DNA of 64,000 nt from Cycas panzhihuaensis (taxonomy: Eukaryota > Cycadophyta). A program made the position numbers and the translations under genes. Positions 49,601 through 61,257 of this stretch are shown here, piece by piece. The stretch is taken from the NCBI GenBank assembly GCA_023213395.1, contig CM041465.1, positions 201,569,741 through 201,633,740 on the forward strand, read 5' to 3'. The notes under the pieces were generated by a model that saw only the letters and a program-made list of their open reading frames with translations, had not been told where the DNA came from and made no database searches. How positions within the stretch are numbered: position 1 is the first letter of the stretch; every line of letters starts with the position of its first letter.

Positions 49601-51400
49601 TAAGGCCTCCTCAGGGTCGTTGTCGTCATGTGGGTATATGTCATGCTCCTCGACGACCTCGACACCATCTAGTCCACCAACTGATCGTATTGTACCTGGA
49701 TACGATCCCTCTCACCCTCCACTCCTCGGAGACGCTCCTCTAGCAATGCTATCCTAATGCGACTCTCTGTATCTCCACCTACTCCTCCCTGAGCCTCTAG
49801 AGCCTAGACCCTACCTTGTAGAGCATCCCTCTTCGATTTGGTCATGTCTAACTCTCCCTGTAGTCATTCCACTTGCGCCTCCTACTCCTGGGACTCCGCT
49901 ACCCACACGTCTCTAGTTCTAACTAACGGGACAAATGCTGCCGTGTGGGCCCCTGCTGACCGTGGCTCCTTTCCTGCCTGGATGGGAGGTTGCCCCTCTA
50001 CGTAGGCCCAGAGGAACATCTCTCAAACTACTACCTCGACTAGCCTCTCATTGTCCATTGCTCCTGCAAAATCCAACATGCCATGTGTTAGTATATATCT
50101 ATTTCTATATCAAACAAACCAAACAAAGCAAAGCAACTAGATATCTAGTGATTGAAAGATGACAGGAAAAGGTAGTATCTCACCTACTAGGACTGTCAGC
50201 TCCCTAACTCAGATGATCACCTTCTCCTTGGGTCCTCCCCCTGCTGCTGGTACCTCCTCCTCCTCTGTTACCACCTCTATGACCGCCTGACCTGCTAGGG
50301 CACCTCCACCTTCCTCTATTGGTGCTATCACTGCTCAGACTCTCACCACTATCCTCAACTTTCAGACTCATATCCGGGGTGCTCCACCTCTCCCTGCAGT
50401 CCCTAAAGGACCCACCTCTCCTCCTGCAGCTCCTGATGGTCCTACCTCTCCTCTCATGCTTCCTCATGGACCTGCCTCACCACCTGTTGCTCTTGATGGG
50501 CTAGCCCCATCACCCCCGTCATCTCCATTGCCATGGGCACCTCCTACTCCTCCTACCTCATCATCACTATCCCACCTCACCCCTCTATATGGAACTGATG
50601 TATAGTCTACTATGGTAGGGAGGTCTAGCGATGTAGCCTCCACTGAATGCCTGATGTGTGCTTGGTCCTTGATTCCCTTGAACCAAGTCTGCCACCTGTG
50701 GACCATGGGAGCCCATGCTAAAATCAGGTGTGGTCCTCCTAGTGGTGCCACTGCCCTAAAATGATCGAAGAACCAATACTATAGCAGCGTGTTGTATGAT
50801 AGTCCTTCTCTTCCGGCCACCTTGGTGGCGTCTAGCTAGGTGATCAAGTTCACTGCTATCAGTGTAGCCTAATCCAACCTCTCCTCGGCCTCACAGTGTC
50901 CATCCACTTGCCGGGTATGTCCCTATAATTCTCTTTTTGAGATATCCAAAATAGAATGTACAATGTAATCAATTTCCTTACACAAGGAATCCTGGACATG
51001 ATCATACTGCATGCAATGACTCTCCTCTCCCTGGTCACGACTGTAAGTAGGTCACCTCCCTGTGTGTAATGTCATTGCTAGGTAATGTGCCCAGCGTCGA
51101 TGACGTTGATGTTCATGTTGTCGATACTCCCAGGATCCTCCTAACGTCTCTCAGTGTGACAGTGATGACTCCCACTTGGGGGAGATAGAATACATGCCTC
51201 CGTCGATCCCAATGTGAGACTATGTCTACTAAGAGGTGCTGGTCAGATGCATACTGTGGCATCCAGATAGCCTTCAATAGGCCACACCTCCCCAACACTC
51301 ATTGGTCTCCTTGAGGCATCATCTCGATAAAGCTGAGCATAACTACTGCTATGTTCTCGTGGTTGTCCACTGCGATAACTGCCTGCAAAACACCCAAGAA
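49600..51400 (-). pseudogene. antisense plant mobile domain (PMD) gene, element C copy
   Basis: On the minus strand, antisense to gag. Exon 1 (about 51382-50184) encodes a PMD: LQAVIAVDNHENIA, HLLVDIVSHWDRRRHVFYLP, VGVITVTLRDVRRILGV, later LSYNTLL-YWFFDHFRAVAPLG. A Gly/Asp/Ser-rich low-complexity stretch follows. A 120-bp GT-AG intron (50183-50064) precedes exon 2, which encodes EAQVE-LQGELDMTKSKRDAL and IALLEERLRGVEGERDRIQV, a heptad coiled coil. The PMD block W-R-x-x-T-H-x-F-x-L-P ... V-T-L-x-D-V matches MAIN/MAIL-type proteins. Stops and frameshifts break it. A candidate splice acceptor TTTTGCAG|G at 51383 precedes the first block. Start codon not assigned. Confidence 0.78.
50064..50183 (-). 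other. intron of the antisense PMD gene (element C)
   Basis: On the minus strand: donor CTAGTAG|GTGAGATA at 50183, acceptor GGATTTTGCAG|GAG ending at 50064, T-rich between. Length 120 bp. A matching intron of 122 bp is at 61136-61257 in element E. It reads as an intron only on the antisense strand. Confidence 0.75.
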
Positions 51401-52090
51401 ACCAGTCAAAATCCATCTAAACCTACCTGTCTACCTTTAGGACTACCCCTCATTCCTCTCCAATTGAGGTTTGGCTCCCCTTCGGGCCATCTTTTATCTT
51501 TTTCAGTTTATCTACTTTTACACTGTGCTAAACTTTGTGGTACCGCAGAGTTTAGTATGGGGCCCGCTGAAATTTTAGAACAATCTCAACAGCCCCACGA
51601 CAAAGATTGTGGCATTGTAATCTTTGTTGCAGTGCCAACGTCACCCCCACAATATGGGGGCTTTCCTGCCTAAAAAAATAATTTTTTTTGTCTAAGCGGT
51701 CCATGCTCTAGCTCACCAGGACCAAGGCTACCTAATGCCCCGGTCCCCCCCCCCTCCCTCACTGGGTCCAATTCAGACTCTAGGAGATCGTCATTTACCC
51801 TTAAAGGGCTAAAAACTATACAAAAAAATAGTAAAAAGTCATTAAATTTAAAAGACTAGATGGGTTAGGGAATGGGTGATCCACTCACCAGATTTGGCCT
51901 TGCCACTGCCATCTTGTCTCTCCGGTCTCACTAGATGTCTCTGTGTCCCAATCTGGCATTCTAATCTCTCCCTGCATGCCTCTGAAGTCAAGCGATGCTT
52001 CGCTACATAAGGAGAAGTCTTTGAATCGATTATGAGCCCATGAAAATAAATTCCATTTTCGTCAAATTTTCCTTATATAAGCAGGGCCCC
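51401..52090 (-). promoter_or_regulatory. upstream region of the antisense PMD gene with two palindromes
   Basis: Holds CTAAACTTT-GTGGTACCGC-AGAGTTTAG (51528-51555) and ACAAAGATT-GTGGCATTGT-AATCTTTGT (51600-51627, perfect arms). Both have the core seen in the LTR. The position, 130-230 bp before the first conserved PMD exon, fits a promoter for the antisense gene. Not proven. Confidence 0.5.
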
Positions 52091-52640
52091 CGACGGGCAT
52101 CTCTTCCGCTTCTCTTGCCGCGACAATCTTTGGGACCATTTCTCTTCCTTGATCATCTTTTCCTTCTAGGTCTATCTTCCATTTCACCTCCGTGGCCTTC
52201 TTTTTTCCTGACCCTCTAGGTGCATTTATGGCACCCCCCTTTTTTGGCCTTGCGAGGTCCCTTCTGCCTTATTTTATGTGCCACCTCTATATATACTCGA
52301 GTTTATACTCATTTGGCTCATTTCGCCATCCCAAACCTATTTTCACTGCTCGTTCCTACCTTTGGGGCTCCCAAAAGAAGTGTTCCCCCCACTTAGGATG
52401 TGCTTCACTTCCTTAAGCAACCTTTAGCACTCCGAGAGGGGCCTTTTCACCACCAGTTCTTTCCCGTCCACCGGATAGTCCTCTTCGCCCTTGGGTAGCC
52501 TCATCTCTAGGTCTTCTTACCCTTCGCGGCCCTTATTGACAGCCACTCGAGTCCTTTATGACTGTTTCATATCATTAAGTCCTCTTCACTCAACGATCTT
52601 GTCAGTACTTTCTCTCTACCGAGACCTCCATTCCTTTTGT
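52090..52640 (+). other. segment before the RNase H-like domain, not recognised
   Basis: Frames on the plus strand show a Phe/Ser/Pro-rich run with a diverged counterpart at 58.93-59.2 kb in element E. It may be the N-terminal part of the RNase H-bearing protein. No domain identified. Confidence 0.4.
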
Positions 52641-52641
52641 C

Positions 52642-53064
52642 ATGGTGTTACTCATTTTCACCGATGGCAGAAGCCGCGGCAACCCAAGCCCTTTCGCCAC
52701 TACGTGGATTCTCCATGGCCCTTCTGGATACAACTTCATGCATTCTGAGATCTTCCTTCCTGAGGCCACCAATAACGAAGCTGAGTACATAGCTGTTATT
52801 GAGGCCATTACCGATGCACTCTACTTCCACCATGGACCCATCGTTCTCCTTTACAACTCTTAGATTGTTGTGTCCCATCTCATCCATGTCTACCAGGTGC
52901 GGTGCCTATGCCTGAGAGCCCTTGCTTTGACTGCCATGTCCCTGTTAGCTTGTTTTTCATTCGTTGACATTCAACACATCCCTTGGGCTCTCAACGTTGA
53001 GATGGACAACTTGGTTCATATCGTCCTTAAGTGTTGTCTTCCTATCCTTAGTAACCCACCTTGA
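52642..53064 (+). pseudogene. RNase H-like domain (archaeal-type look) of element C
   Basis: The plus strand reads IFTDGRSRGNPSPFATTWIL, then FLPEATNNEAEYIAVIEAI, then IVLLYNS and, after a stop, FVDIQHIPWALNVEMDNLVH. The T-D-G-x-S-R-G-N-P and N-N-E-A-E-Y blocks are those of the archaeal-like RNase H found as a second RNase H in Tat-type elements. The first Asp and the Glu are present; the third acidic position (usual G-D-S) is N-S. It lies next to the 3' LTR, downstream of the antisense gene, and no RT or integrase is near. RNase H would cut RNA in RNA/DNA hybrids. Confidence 0.88.
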
Positions 53065-53564
53065 GAGACTTGTCTAGTCGCCCATGCACCCAAGTCTCAC
53101 GTCATCTTACACTTCACATCATGATCCATTCACACATCTAAAAACTGGCCGCTAATAAGGTTAAACTATGGCATCCACCAGGTTTGTTTTCTTCACTTTA
53201 CTCTTTGCATATTAGCACATAACTCTCATTATTCTTGACTGGTATTTGTACATAGCACTTTGTCCATGACATCTATCTTTTCTCATGCGTGATCCTCACC
53301 ACCATTTCATTATGCTCTTACGATGGGGGCATCCCCCTCATCCGCTATCATTGCCTGTTATCTATACGGCGATACATAGGCAACCCCTATGTTGTCTCAC
53401 CCTTGCCTGTACACCCACATGTTCTGCTATGACACTCATCGTTGCCCTTCGCTTGCACGATTGTTATGATTATTTGTATATATATGTGCTACTAACATTG
53501 TGTTGCCAGCATTCGATGTCACATTACGTCTCCAAGATGCAAGGCTTTACTGCCAAGGGGGCAG
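53065..53564 (+). other. 3' untranslated region of element C and polypurine tract
   Basis: No coding signal. It ends with CCAAGGGGGCAG directly before TGTTTTC of the 3' LTR, the polypurine tract. Element E has AAGGGGGCAG at the same place (58073-58082, minus). Confidence 0.75.
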
Positions 53565-56437
53565 TGTTTTCTAGCTCCCGGGAATGGGTTCTTGGCAAGT
53601 CAACTTAGGTAAGTACAGGTATGCTTCTAGCCTTTACTTTTGTTACTTCTATAGAAAGGTAAACTAAAGCATCATTTTATTGCATGGTTGACTGACGCAT
53701 TCAAGTGATCACCTTGCATATGTTGCTTGATCATATTGCTTGATACTCTTTCAGCCTATGATGATCTGCGGGACATACATCCCTATGGCACTCCACAACC
53801 TTCCTATGCACCTCCATGTTGTAATAAGCATCACTTAGAATATGTGATCAGTTCACATGGCAACTCTTAGCACCCCACTAAGTGTGATTGGTACATCTTT
53901 ATTCTATTTACCGGTTCTCTTAGGAACCCTATCACCCCGGTACCCCATCTAGTTTAGGTCATCCTCTTTATATGACTGTCCCCAGCCACCTGGATAGAGG
54001 GTTAACCCCTCCTAAGCCTGGGGTACCATCTTTTAGGGCTCCCAATCATCTATTTTTGTCATGTTTTTTTCTTTGTCACCGCACTGTGGCAAATGTCACT
54101 GTGGTGCGACTGTTATTAAACATTTTTAAAAATTTGCTATGGTAAATTTCACTTTTTTCACGAAATTGCCACATGGCTTTAACATCTATCGAGTCCTACC
54201 CTAACCCTAATTATCCATTCAACCTAGGGTTAGGTGTAAAGCCCAAAAGAACTTCATTTTCTACCTCTTCTTCCACCTACTCTCTTCTCTTCTCCTTCTT
54301 TCACAAGTAGTTTTATGCAGGAACGCCCTATAACACTTGAGTTCCCTGTGCTCTAGCCTGAGATCCGCCCTCTCCAACTTGGATCCATGGTAGTAGGCTT
54401 GTCAACAAGCTTCATCAAGCAAGGATTCACTCCAAGTTTCATCTCCATGCCCATTCAACAAGTTTCAGCAATTCGTTTCCAGGTTTCATTGCTCTCCCAA
54501 GGATCCATCTTTAAGCACCTTAGAGTTGTCATTCCCTGCCATTCTCAGGGGTAGACCTGTCTCCAATCCAGCCCAACAGGTATTATCTCATATTTGCTCC
54601 ATTTTGTTCCTTTTAAACTTTCTTAAAAGAGATTAGATCATTTGGAATATCTTTCTTTTTTCCCAGTTTCTAGTGCATACAGGAGGTACTCCCTTCGTTC
54701 TTTTCTTTCTGCCCACATCATCTTGGATATCAGTGTATGTAGCCTCTTTCTGTACTATTTCCAGGCCTAGCACCTCTTTTGGGTAGCTTTTCCAACCCTA
54801 AGTAGTGTCTCATATCTACTTTGGGTCTTGGCTTGATCTAGGTTGTGAATTGTTGCACGTAGCAACACTTACAACATAGATGATATCCACAAACTTCATG
54901 CTATTTGTTTCTTTCATTATTTGCTACCATTAGCCTATCCCAACCTACTATTTTCTGTACTTAGAGGTAACGTGGAGGTGCACTTGTTGGAGGGTTAGCC
55001 ATTTTGAGGCTAACGGTACGCATCCCTTGTCTTGTATTGTAGGCTTTGAAGAGATTTGGAGTTGTTCTTTGGTTAGAAGTTTGCTTGACTTAAAGCGCTT
55101 TAACTTACAATATTCTTAGCATTTTATAGTTATATGCATACATATATTTACGTGGTACTCTAGAAGCCCCTTAGAAAAGGGTAGAAAACCTTTGTGGTTG
55201 CAGGTTTATCATGCCATTTGCGGGGAAGGATAAATCGCTACAATGTGGGTATGTTTCTTTGCTATCCTTTTCCTTGGTCATTTCAGCTTTTAGCATAGTT
55301 CCTTTTCCTTTGCCTTTCTTGCTTTCTTCCTTTTGCTACAGGGAAGGTAAGGAAGCCCTATACTGCCTGTGTGTTGGGAGAAGGAAAATAAGAAGTGGGT
55401 GTAGCCCAAGACGGTGACTTCGTTTTAACTGCATCATTTTTCTAGGTACATCGCCTCTCTTTTATATATCTTTTCTCTACTTCTCTTTTAAGTTTGCATG
55501 TTTACATGATAAGAATATAAAAAGAAGAGATAAAAGGGAAATAAATTGTACCACTTATTTGCATATGCACACTAGCGTGCATTCTAGGAAAGAGCACAAG
55601 ATAGGATATATCCCTTCCCACTTTCTGTTCGATTACATACAACCTACAAGAATTTATATCCTTAACATGCATCATGTGTGTTAGGTTGGTTTGCTTCTCT
55701 CATCCCCTTCCCCTTTGTTTAAAAGTGAAAAGAGAGAGAGGATTTATATTAGAGAGAAAACGAGAGAAAGTATATCTATTATCTTTTATATATATACTTC
55801 TCTTATCTCTTGTTTACATGCATAACTGATTAGATATCATTTCACTATTGCACATAGAAAGTGGATTCCCTCTTACATAGGGCAGTGGGAACTATTTCTA
55901 CCATCATTCTTTACTCCCCTAATGCTCACTTTAGGTGGGTTAGTTTAAGGAGGATACATCCTCTAAGACCTCCTCCTTTAACCCTATCATACCCATACCA
56001 ACGTAATAACCTTGACACTCTCTACTTTAGATTGGTTTCATGTGTGATGCAATTGCCTAACATCACCCTTACGAACAGGTACCTCTCGCCACTCACCTAC
56101 ATGCATCCTATCTATATTCCTTCATCTTCCATGAGGATCTACTTCTTTGTTGGGCCTTTCCCTTCCCTTCTAGCCATATAAGGGCAGGAAGACCCGCATT
56201 TTGAGGTTACTCAGGGAAACTGAGGATATCCCTCGTTTGCGCTATCCTAAAACCAAAACTAAGTTACCTAAAGGAAGTTGTGCACCATTTGTGGATCCTG
56301 AACCTGCGTTCTGACGTATGGACGCCCTGTGTGGGTGTTTCTCTTCACTTGTTTGATCAACCCCTTTACTCTGGAGCCTTCTGTTGACAGTCCCAATCCT
56401 AACTATGTGTAGTTACCATCCCATAGACGTGATTCCA
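53565..56437 (+). repeat. 3' LTR of element C
   Basis: 2873 bp starting TGTTTTCTAGCTCCC and ending CGTGATTCCA. It is colinear with 41644-44737. It lacks about 190 bp near 54725 and lacks the central palindrome (junction near 54099, AAATGTCAC|TGTGGTG). Confidence 0.92.
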
Positions 56438-58072
56438 GTGCCGAAAGAGGTAGCCTCATAACAACTAACTCTTGTAAGTCACCTCCTACATGCTCGAGTA
56501 CTGCATAAGTGGATTAAATGGAAATCAAGAGCTTCAAGCAACTTGGGATTAAAAACACTTGCAAGAAATTATAAATGTTGCAAAGTTTACAAAACATATA
56601 GAAAATGTAAATATTATGAAAGGAAGGGATAAATCATGGAGTTTATTGATAAACCATTTATATATTAATCAAATGTAAGCATTGCAAGTGCTGTAAACAC
56701 TGCAATCATGAAAGAAACCTGCACCCAATGGGATACCCTAGCTCATGGAGTAGATATAGTGTAGGAAACCTTAAGATGTAAGGGATTTCCCTCAAGGATG
56801 TAGCATTAAGAGTCAAAACTCCAGTTGTTTGCTCCTCCTGCCCTTCTCATAAGTGTCCCAAACCGATCCAACTGCTAGCTAATAGGAATCCAAGGATTTG
56901 AGGGTAAGAGCCAAGGAAGAGAGGAAGGTTTTGCCTCCCTTTGGCTACCAAAAGTGGAGTAAAAGATGTGCCAAATCATGTAAGAAGAGATACGTCTAAT
57001 GAATTGAACTTGCTGAAGAAAAAGTAGTAGAAAAGAACATGTTTTCATCCACAAAAATCAGACAAACCAAGTGTTACCTCATAAACAAAGCATGAAGAGT
57101 TGGAAACCCTACTTTTAGGTTGAAGAAGGCCCCTTTGGAGGAGAGGAAAGACCTTAGAGCTTTGAGATCTCACTATTTCTACTTGGCTAAGTATAAGAGG
57201 AGGATAAACCTGCTGAGAAAGATCTAGTTTAGACCTGCGAATTAGGGTTTTACCTTTACTAAACTTGGAGCATGAGAAAGAGAGTGAAAGTAGGAGAAGG
57301 GACGTGTTTTTAGTTCATGAGGGAAACAAAATAAATTTAAAATTGGGTTTTTATATCCCAATTAGATTTTCAGAGCAATTAGGATTTGGTCTTAGTGAGA
57401 AAAAGTGCTCTGCCACATGTCAGTTTTGCAATAAATACAAAACATGCCATTATCTAGCCATGATAGTTTATGGATTGTCATCCCACAATAATCTTTGCAG
57501 TATCGTGATTATTAACGCAGTATTATGAATATTATCGCGGTGCAAGAAAAACAAAGGAAAATTTTAAAAAAGACCTGACAAATCCCTAAAAGGGTTAGCC
57601 TGGGGTGCAAAATTAGGGTTTGCTAGATTAATAAGGATCTTAAGGGACTCTAGGTAGTGGTGGGGCCTCCTAAATATGCAAAAAGGTGGACAAACAAGCC
57701 CTAATAAGGATGCAAAAATGTGCAAATAGATAAATAAGCCAAAAGAATACCTTAAGGACCATGTAAGAGGCCAAAAGTGAGTCAAAGTGAGTTGTGGGGG
57801 ACTACAAGTACCTAAGAGTACTAGGAGGTGTCTTTTGGAGCTATATAGTGCCATAAGACCATGGTCTTAAGCTGTTATATGCTGGATCAAAATCACAGGC
57901 ACAGAATAGGTAGACAAACTAGGTATCAAAACATTTTATGCAATGATGTCATACCAATGGAACCGTAAAGCATCTCACCACACTATACAATGAACAAGGC
58001 AAAGGGTAGAGATCTATACCTATGCTTACTTGAGAAGTGTTATCCATATCTATTCTTGGTAGCCAGAAAACA
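56438..58072 (-). repeat. proximal half of the 3' LTR of element E
   Basis: Minus-strand start TGTTTTCTGGCTACC at 58072 is preceded by polypurine AAGGGGGCAG. It has its own palindrome at 57487-57513 at the place where the C LTR has its palindromes. The sequence is well diverged from the C LTR. The junction at 56437/56438 with element C and the continuation at 41643 indicate an insertion. Confidence 0.68.
57487..57513. repeat. palindrome in the element E LTR
   Basis: Arms AATAATC and GATTATT enclose TTTGCAGTATCGT. The core GCAGTATCGT is two transitions from GCGGTACCGT, the reverse complement of the core in the C LTR. Confidence 0.8.
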
Positions 58073-58479
58073 CTGCCCCCTTAGTAACAGAGCCCCGTTG
58101 CTCAAGAGCATCTAGCAATGGTGAATGCTATCAACACAAAAGAGTCAGTATCATCTACCAGTGTAAGTATATCATCATCCAAGAGGAGTGGTGAGTATCA
58201 TGATGGATCACGTGGATAGGGAAGGAAATGAAGCGATGTGGGGGGCTACCTATATGTCGCCTAAGAGTGTAGTATGAAAGGATGGGGGAGATGAAGGGGG
58301 TTCCCCCATCAGTCACGTATACAATGCAAGTACTATGCAAGGTTGTAAACACAATCAATAAGCAGATGTGAGCAAAAAAGATCTGTGTATATAGAGAGTG
58401 AATGTGTAGAAACATCGTTTCACAAAGGTGCGAGGATAGTTGCAATGAGAAAGGAGGATGGTCTAAAAGTCTGAGTGGC

Positions 58480-58930
58480 TAGCCAACCTATTAGGTTGCC
58501 TAAGAAGGATTATCCAAGAGAGGGAGATGACGCTCGAAGATGTGGTCAATGAGGTCATTTGCCTCAACATTCAAATCTCGGGGTATATGTTAGACATCCA
58601 CGAAGGAAAAGAGGGATAATAGGGACCTAGCGATCGATGGAAGGGCTCTTAATCGTGGGCAATACATTTGGTAAACATGGGTTAGTTACAACATGATGAT
58701 CTAGGAGTCACAATGGAGGATGATAGGGCCATGGTAAAAATAGAGTGCATAAGAAAGGGCTTCGATAATGACTGTGTATTTAGCCTCGTTATTCATAGCC
58801 TCGGGTATGTAGACTCTAGAACATATGTAGTCATTTCCAGAGGGATCCCAAAGGATCCACGCGATTGTAGAAGGGCGAGAAAAGACTAGTGAACATGCTC
58901 TTTCAGTGCCTGATGGGGTCATAGAAGGGT
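58480..58930 (-). pseudogene. RNase H-like domain of element E (N-terminal motif lost)
   Basis: The minus strand reads RPSTIAWILWDPSGNDY, then YIPEAMNNEAKYTVIIEAL, then ILHCDS and, after a stop, FVDV-HIPRDLNVEANDL. The Glu block and the second Asp (HCDS) are kept; the first T-D-G-S-R-G-N-P block is not readable. Together with element C this shows the complete set of motifs in the ancestor. Same location relative to PMD gene and LTR as in C. Confidence 0.82.
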
Positions 58931-59199
58931 TAATGAAGGCCTGGAAGGGAGAAGGAGCTCTCCCTTGGAGCCTCTGGGACTTAAACAGATGGAAAAAATG
59001 GATCTAAGGCACTAAAATGAGCCAAAGGAGTATAGACATGGGCATGTTTCAGAGTGGCATAAAAAACAAGATGGAAGGGCCTTCAGGGAGCCAGAGGGGT
59101 TCATCATAAATATGCCAAAAGGAGGTAAAAGGGGAGCTATATGAATGACATAGGGATTAGACCCTAAAAGTAAAGAGGATAGGGGCAAAAAAATTGGTC

Positions 59200-59900
59200 T
59201 TGAGGGCTGTTATGCTGAAGAAAACAAAGATGTTGCCTAGGGAGGCTCCGCGAATAAAAAGGGGTGAAAGGGTGAAAATAAGTTTCATTTTCGTGGGCCC
59301 CTCGAGAGATCTAGAGCCCTCCCTTCTGAGTAGCAAGGCTTTGCCACCTTATGAGAGCATATACCGAGAGATCAGACCATTGGATCGAAGCAAGGGATTA
59401 GAGGTCAGGACCGGGGTGACGAGATGGCTATGATTAGACCAAATCCAGTCAGTGTATTATACCTTAACCTTTTCATTTCGTCATTTTAATTTAATGCCTT
59501 TTTTTTGCAAGTTTTGGGCCCCATAAGGGTCACGGGGACCCCCTAGAGCTCATTGGGGCTCGAGGGAGGGGGAGGACTAGGGCATTAAGCAGTCTTGGTC
59601 CTAGCGGACCAAGCCAAATCCACTCAAACCAAAATTTTAGATTTTTTAGGGCCATCCCCCCTTTAGGGGAGGTACCCATAGTATTTACCGCAGTGCTGCG
59701 AAGTTTGTAGTGGGGTTCACTAAGGGTCTGGAAACTCTCAGCGAAGCCTGTATCAATATCTATGGTATCGCAGATATTGACGCGGGGCAGAGGCCACCTA
59801 GACGGAAGAAAAAAAATTGACTAGATTGGATGGATTTGCCCCTTTTGAGGCGACTCCAATGATCTAGAGAGGGGATGATACATAACAATGAAGTATAGAT
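59200..59900 (+). promoter_or_regulatory. upstream region of the antisense PMD gene, element E
   Basis: Contains TTTACCGCAGTGCTGCGAAG (about 59684-59703), a decayed relative of the LTR palindrome, and a perfect 9-bp-arm palindrome at 59753-59780. It precedes the first PMD block by about 150 bp. The open frame 59194-59433 has no recognisable domain. Confidence 0.45.
59753..59780. repeat. palindrome with conserved core upstream of PMD
   Basis: TCAATATCT-ATGGTATCGC-AGATATTGA, arms perfect over 9 bp, 10-nt core. The core differs from ACGGTACCGC only by two transitions (ATGGTATCGC). Confidence 0.92.
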
Positions 59901-61135
59901 GGGTCTCTAGCTAATGATTTATGCTTGCAAGCTATTCTTATGATTGACAACTGTGAGAACATAGGGATGGCTATGATGAACTTTATAGAGATGATGAATA
60001 GATAGGAGAGGAGTACTCTATGGCATTGTGGGCTAGTGAAGGTGATCAACACCCTACAGTATGTGTTAGATTAGTAACTACTAGTTCACATCATGTCTTA
60101 TTAGGACAAGAGGAGGCACGTATTTCATCTCCTACAGGTGGTGGATGTCACCATCACGCCTAGGGATATTTAGATGATCTTGGGGATACCAGTTGGAGGT
60201 ATGCTAGCTTCACTAGGTACTCTACCCTACAATGACGTTGCTAACAAAGAAGCAGCCAGATTTTTCATAGGGAGGAGTCGATGGGATCAATGAGGGGTAT
60301 GGGTTCAAGCCTTAGTACTTTCTATAGTTCCTCAAGTGAGGAAGCTTATTACATTATAGCTATTCTGTTCTGGGCATCCCGGAAACAGAACTACATAGAC
60401 ATTCTCGAAGGTTGGATGACGACGATTAGGCAATACAAGGCTAGGGAGAGGTTTGATTAGGCTGCTTTGATAGTAGTGAACATAGTAGAACAACTAGACC
60501 AGATCAAAGTAGCTAGGAGAGGAGGCTTTTCATACTGCATGCTATACTAGTGCTGGTTTTTTAATCACTTTAGGGGAGTGGCACCACTAGGAGGGTCTCA
60601 CCCAATATCGGTTAGGGCTTCGACGGTTCATCAATGGCAGACCAGGTTAGGGGTACTAAGGACCAGGTACATGTGAGGTATTCCATGGCAGCCACATCAT
60701 GGGATCTCCTCACCCTCACATATTACTCAGTGGACCTATATCGAGTGATCCATTGGGAGAGCAATGATGAGAGAGGAGAGCTGGGGGACAAGCCTGATGA
60801 GGGAGGAGATGAGGATGATGATGATAACAGAAATAGAGTAAGGCCATTTGGGCTAGTAGGAGGAGAGGCAGGGCCACCAGGACTGACTAGAGGAGAGGGA
60901 GTTGTAGGTAGGTTTCTGGCAGTAGTTGTAGCCATGGTGGCAACGGTGTAGGCAGTGATAATTGCAGCAGATTGAGGGATCCCTAGAGAGGAGGGAATAA
61001 AGGGAAGAGACATCCCGACAACCCACAAGACAAGTGAGGAGGTAGTGTCGGGGGTCAAGGAGGTAGAGGTGGTGGCAGAATGGGTTGTAGTAGAGGAGGA
61101 GATCATCTGAGTAGAGGAGCCAGTCATCCTAGGAG

Positions 61136-61257
61136 GTGAGACTTTCCCTTGACTCTAGCTTTTATTTGATCATTCATTGCTTCCCTAGATGATTATACTT
61201 ACATTTTGATGTTTTTATATACTGTTGGGCTTACATATGGCATGCATGGCTTGACAG
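61136..61257 (+). other. intron of the antisense PMD gene (element E)
   Basis: Donor AGGAG|GTGAGACTT at 61136, T-rich body, acceptor GGCTTGACAG|GAG ending at 61257. 122 bp, with exon junctions at the same protein position as the 120-bp intron of element C. Confidence 0.75.

Larger units (their letters stand above)
41644..56437 (+). mobile_element. Tat-type Ty3/gypsy element C with antisense PMD gene, lacking RT and integrase
   Basis: LTRs of 3094 and 2873 bp (41644-44737, 53565-56437) bracket gag, linker and protease (44.9-48.4 kb), then an antisense plant-mobile-domain gene (49.6-51.4 kb, minus) and an RNase H-like domain (52.6-53.06 kb, plus). No RT, RT-linked RNase H or integrase is present. 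Comparison with element E shows that homology resumes at about 48.71 kb, just after the integrase stop of E, so these domains were lost as a block. The flanks GTGAT / GTGCC agree at three of five. It is inserted in the 3' LTR of element E. It is the least decayed Tat copy here, but gag still has frameshifts. Confidence 0.88.

Noticed and set aside
56700-57540. Open frame 57265-57528 and nearby runs as a host gene next to element C
   Set aside because: They fall in the proximal LTR half of element E, shown by the polypurine tract at 58073 and the palindrome at 57487; no domain.
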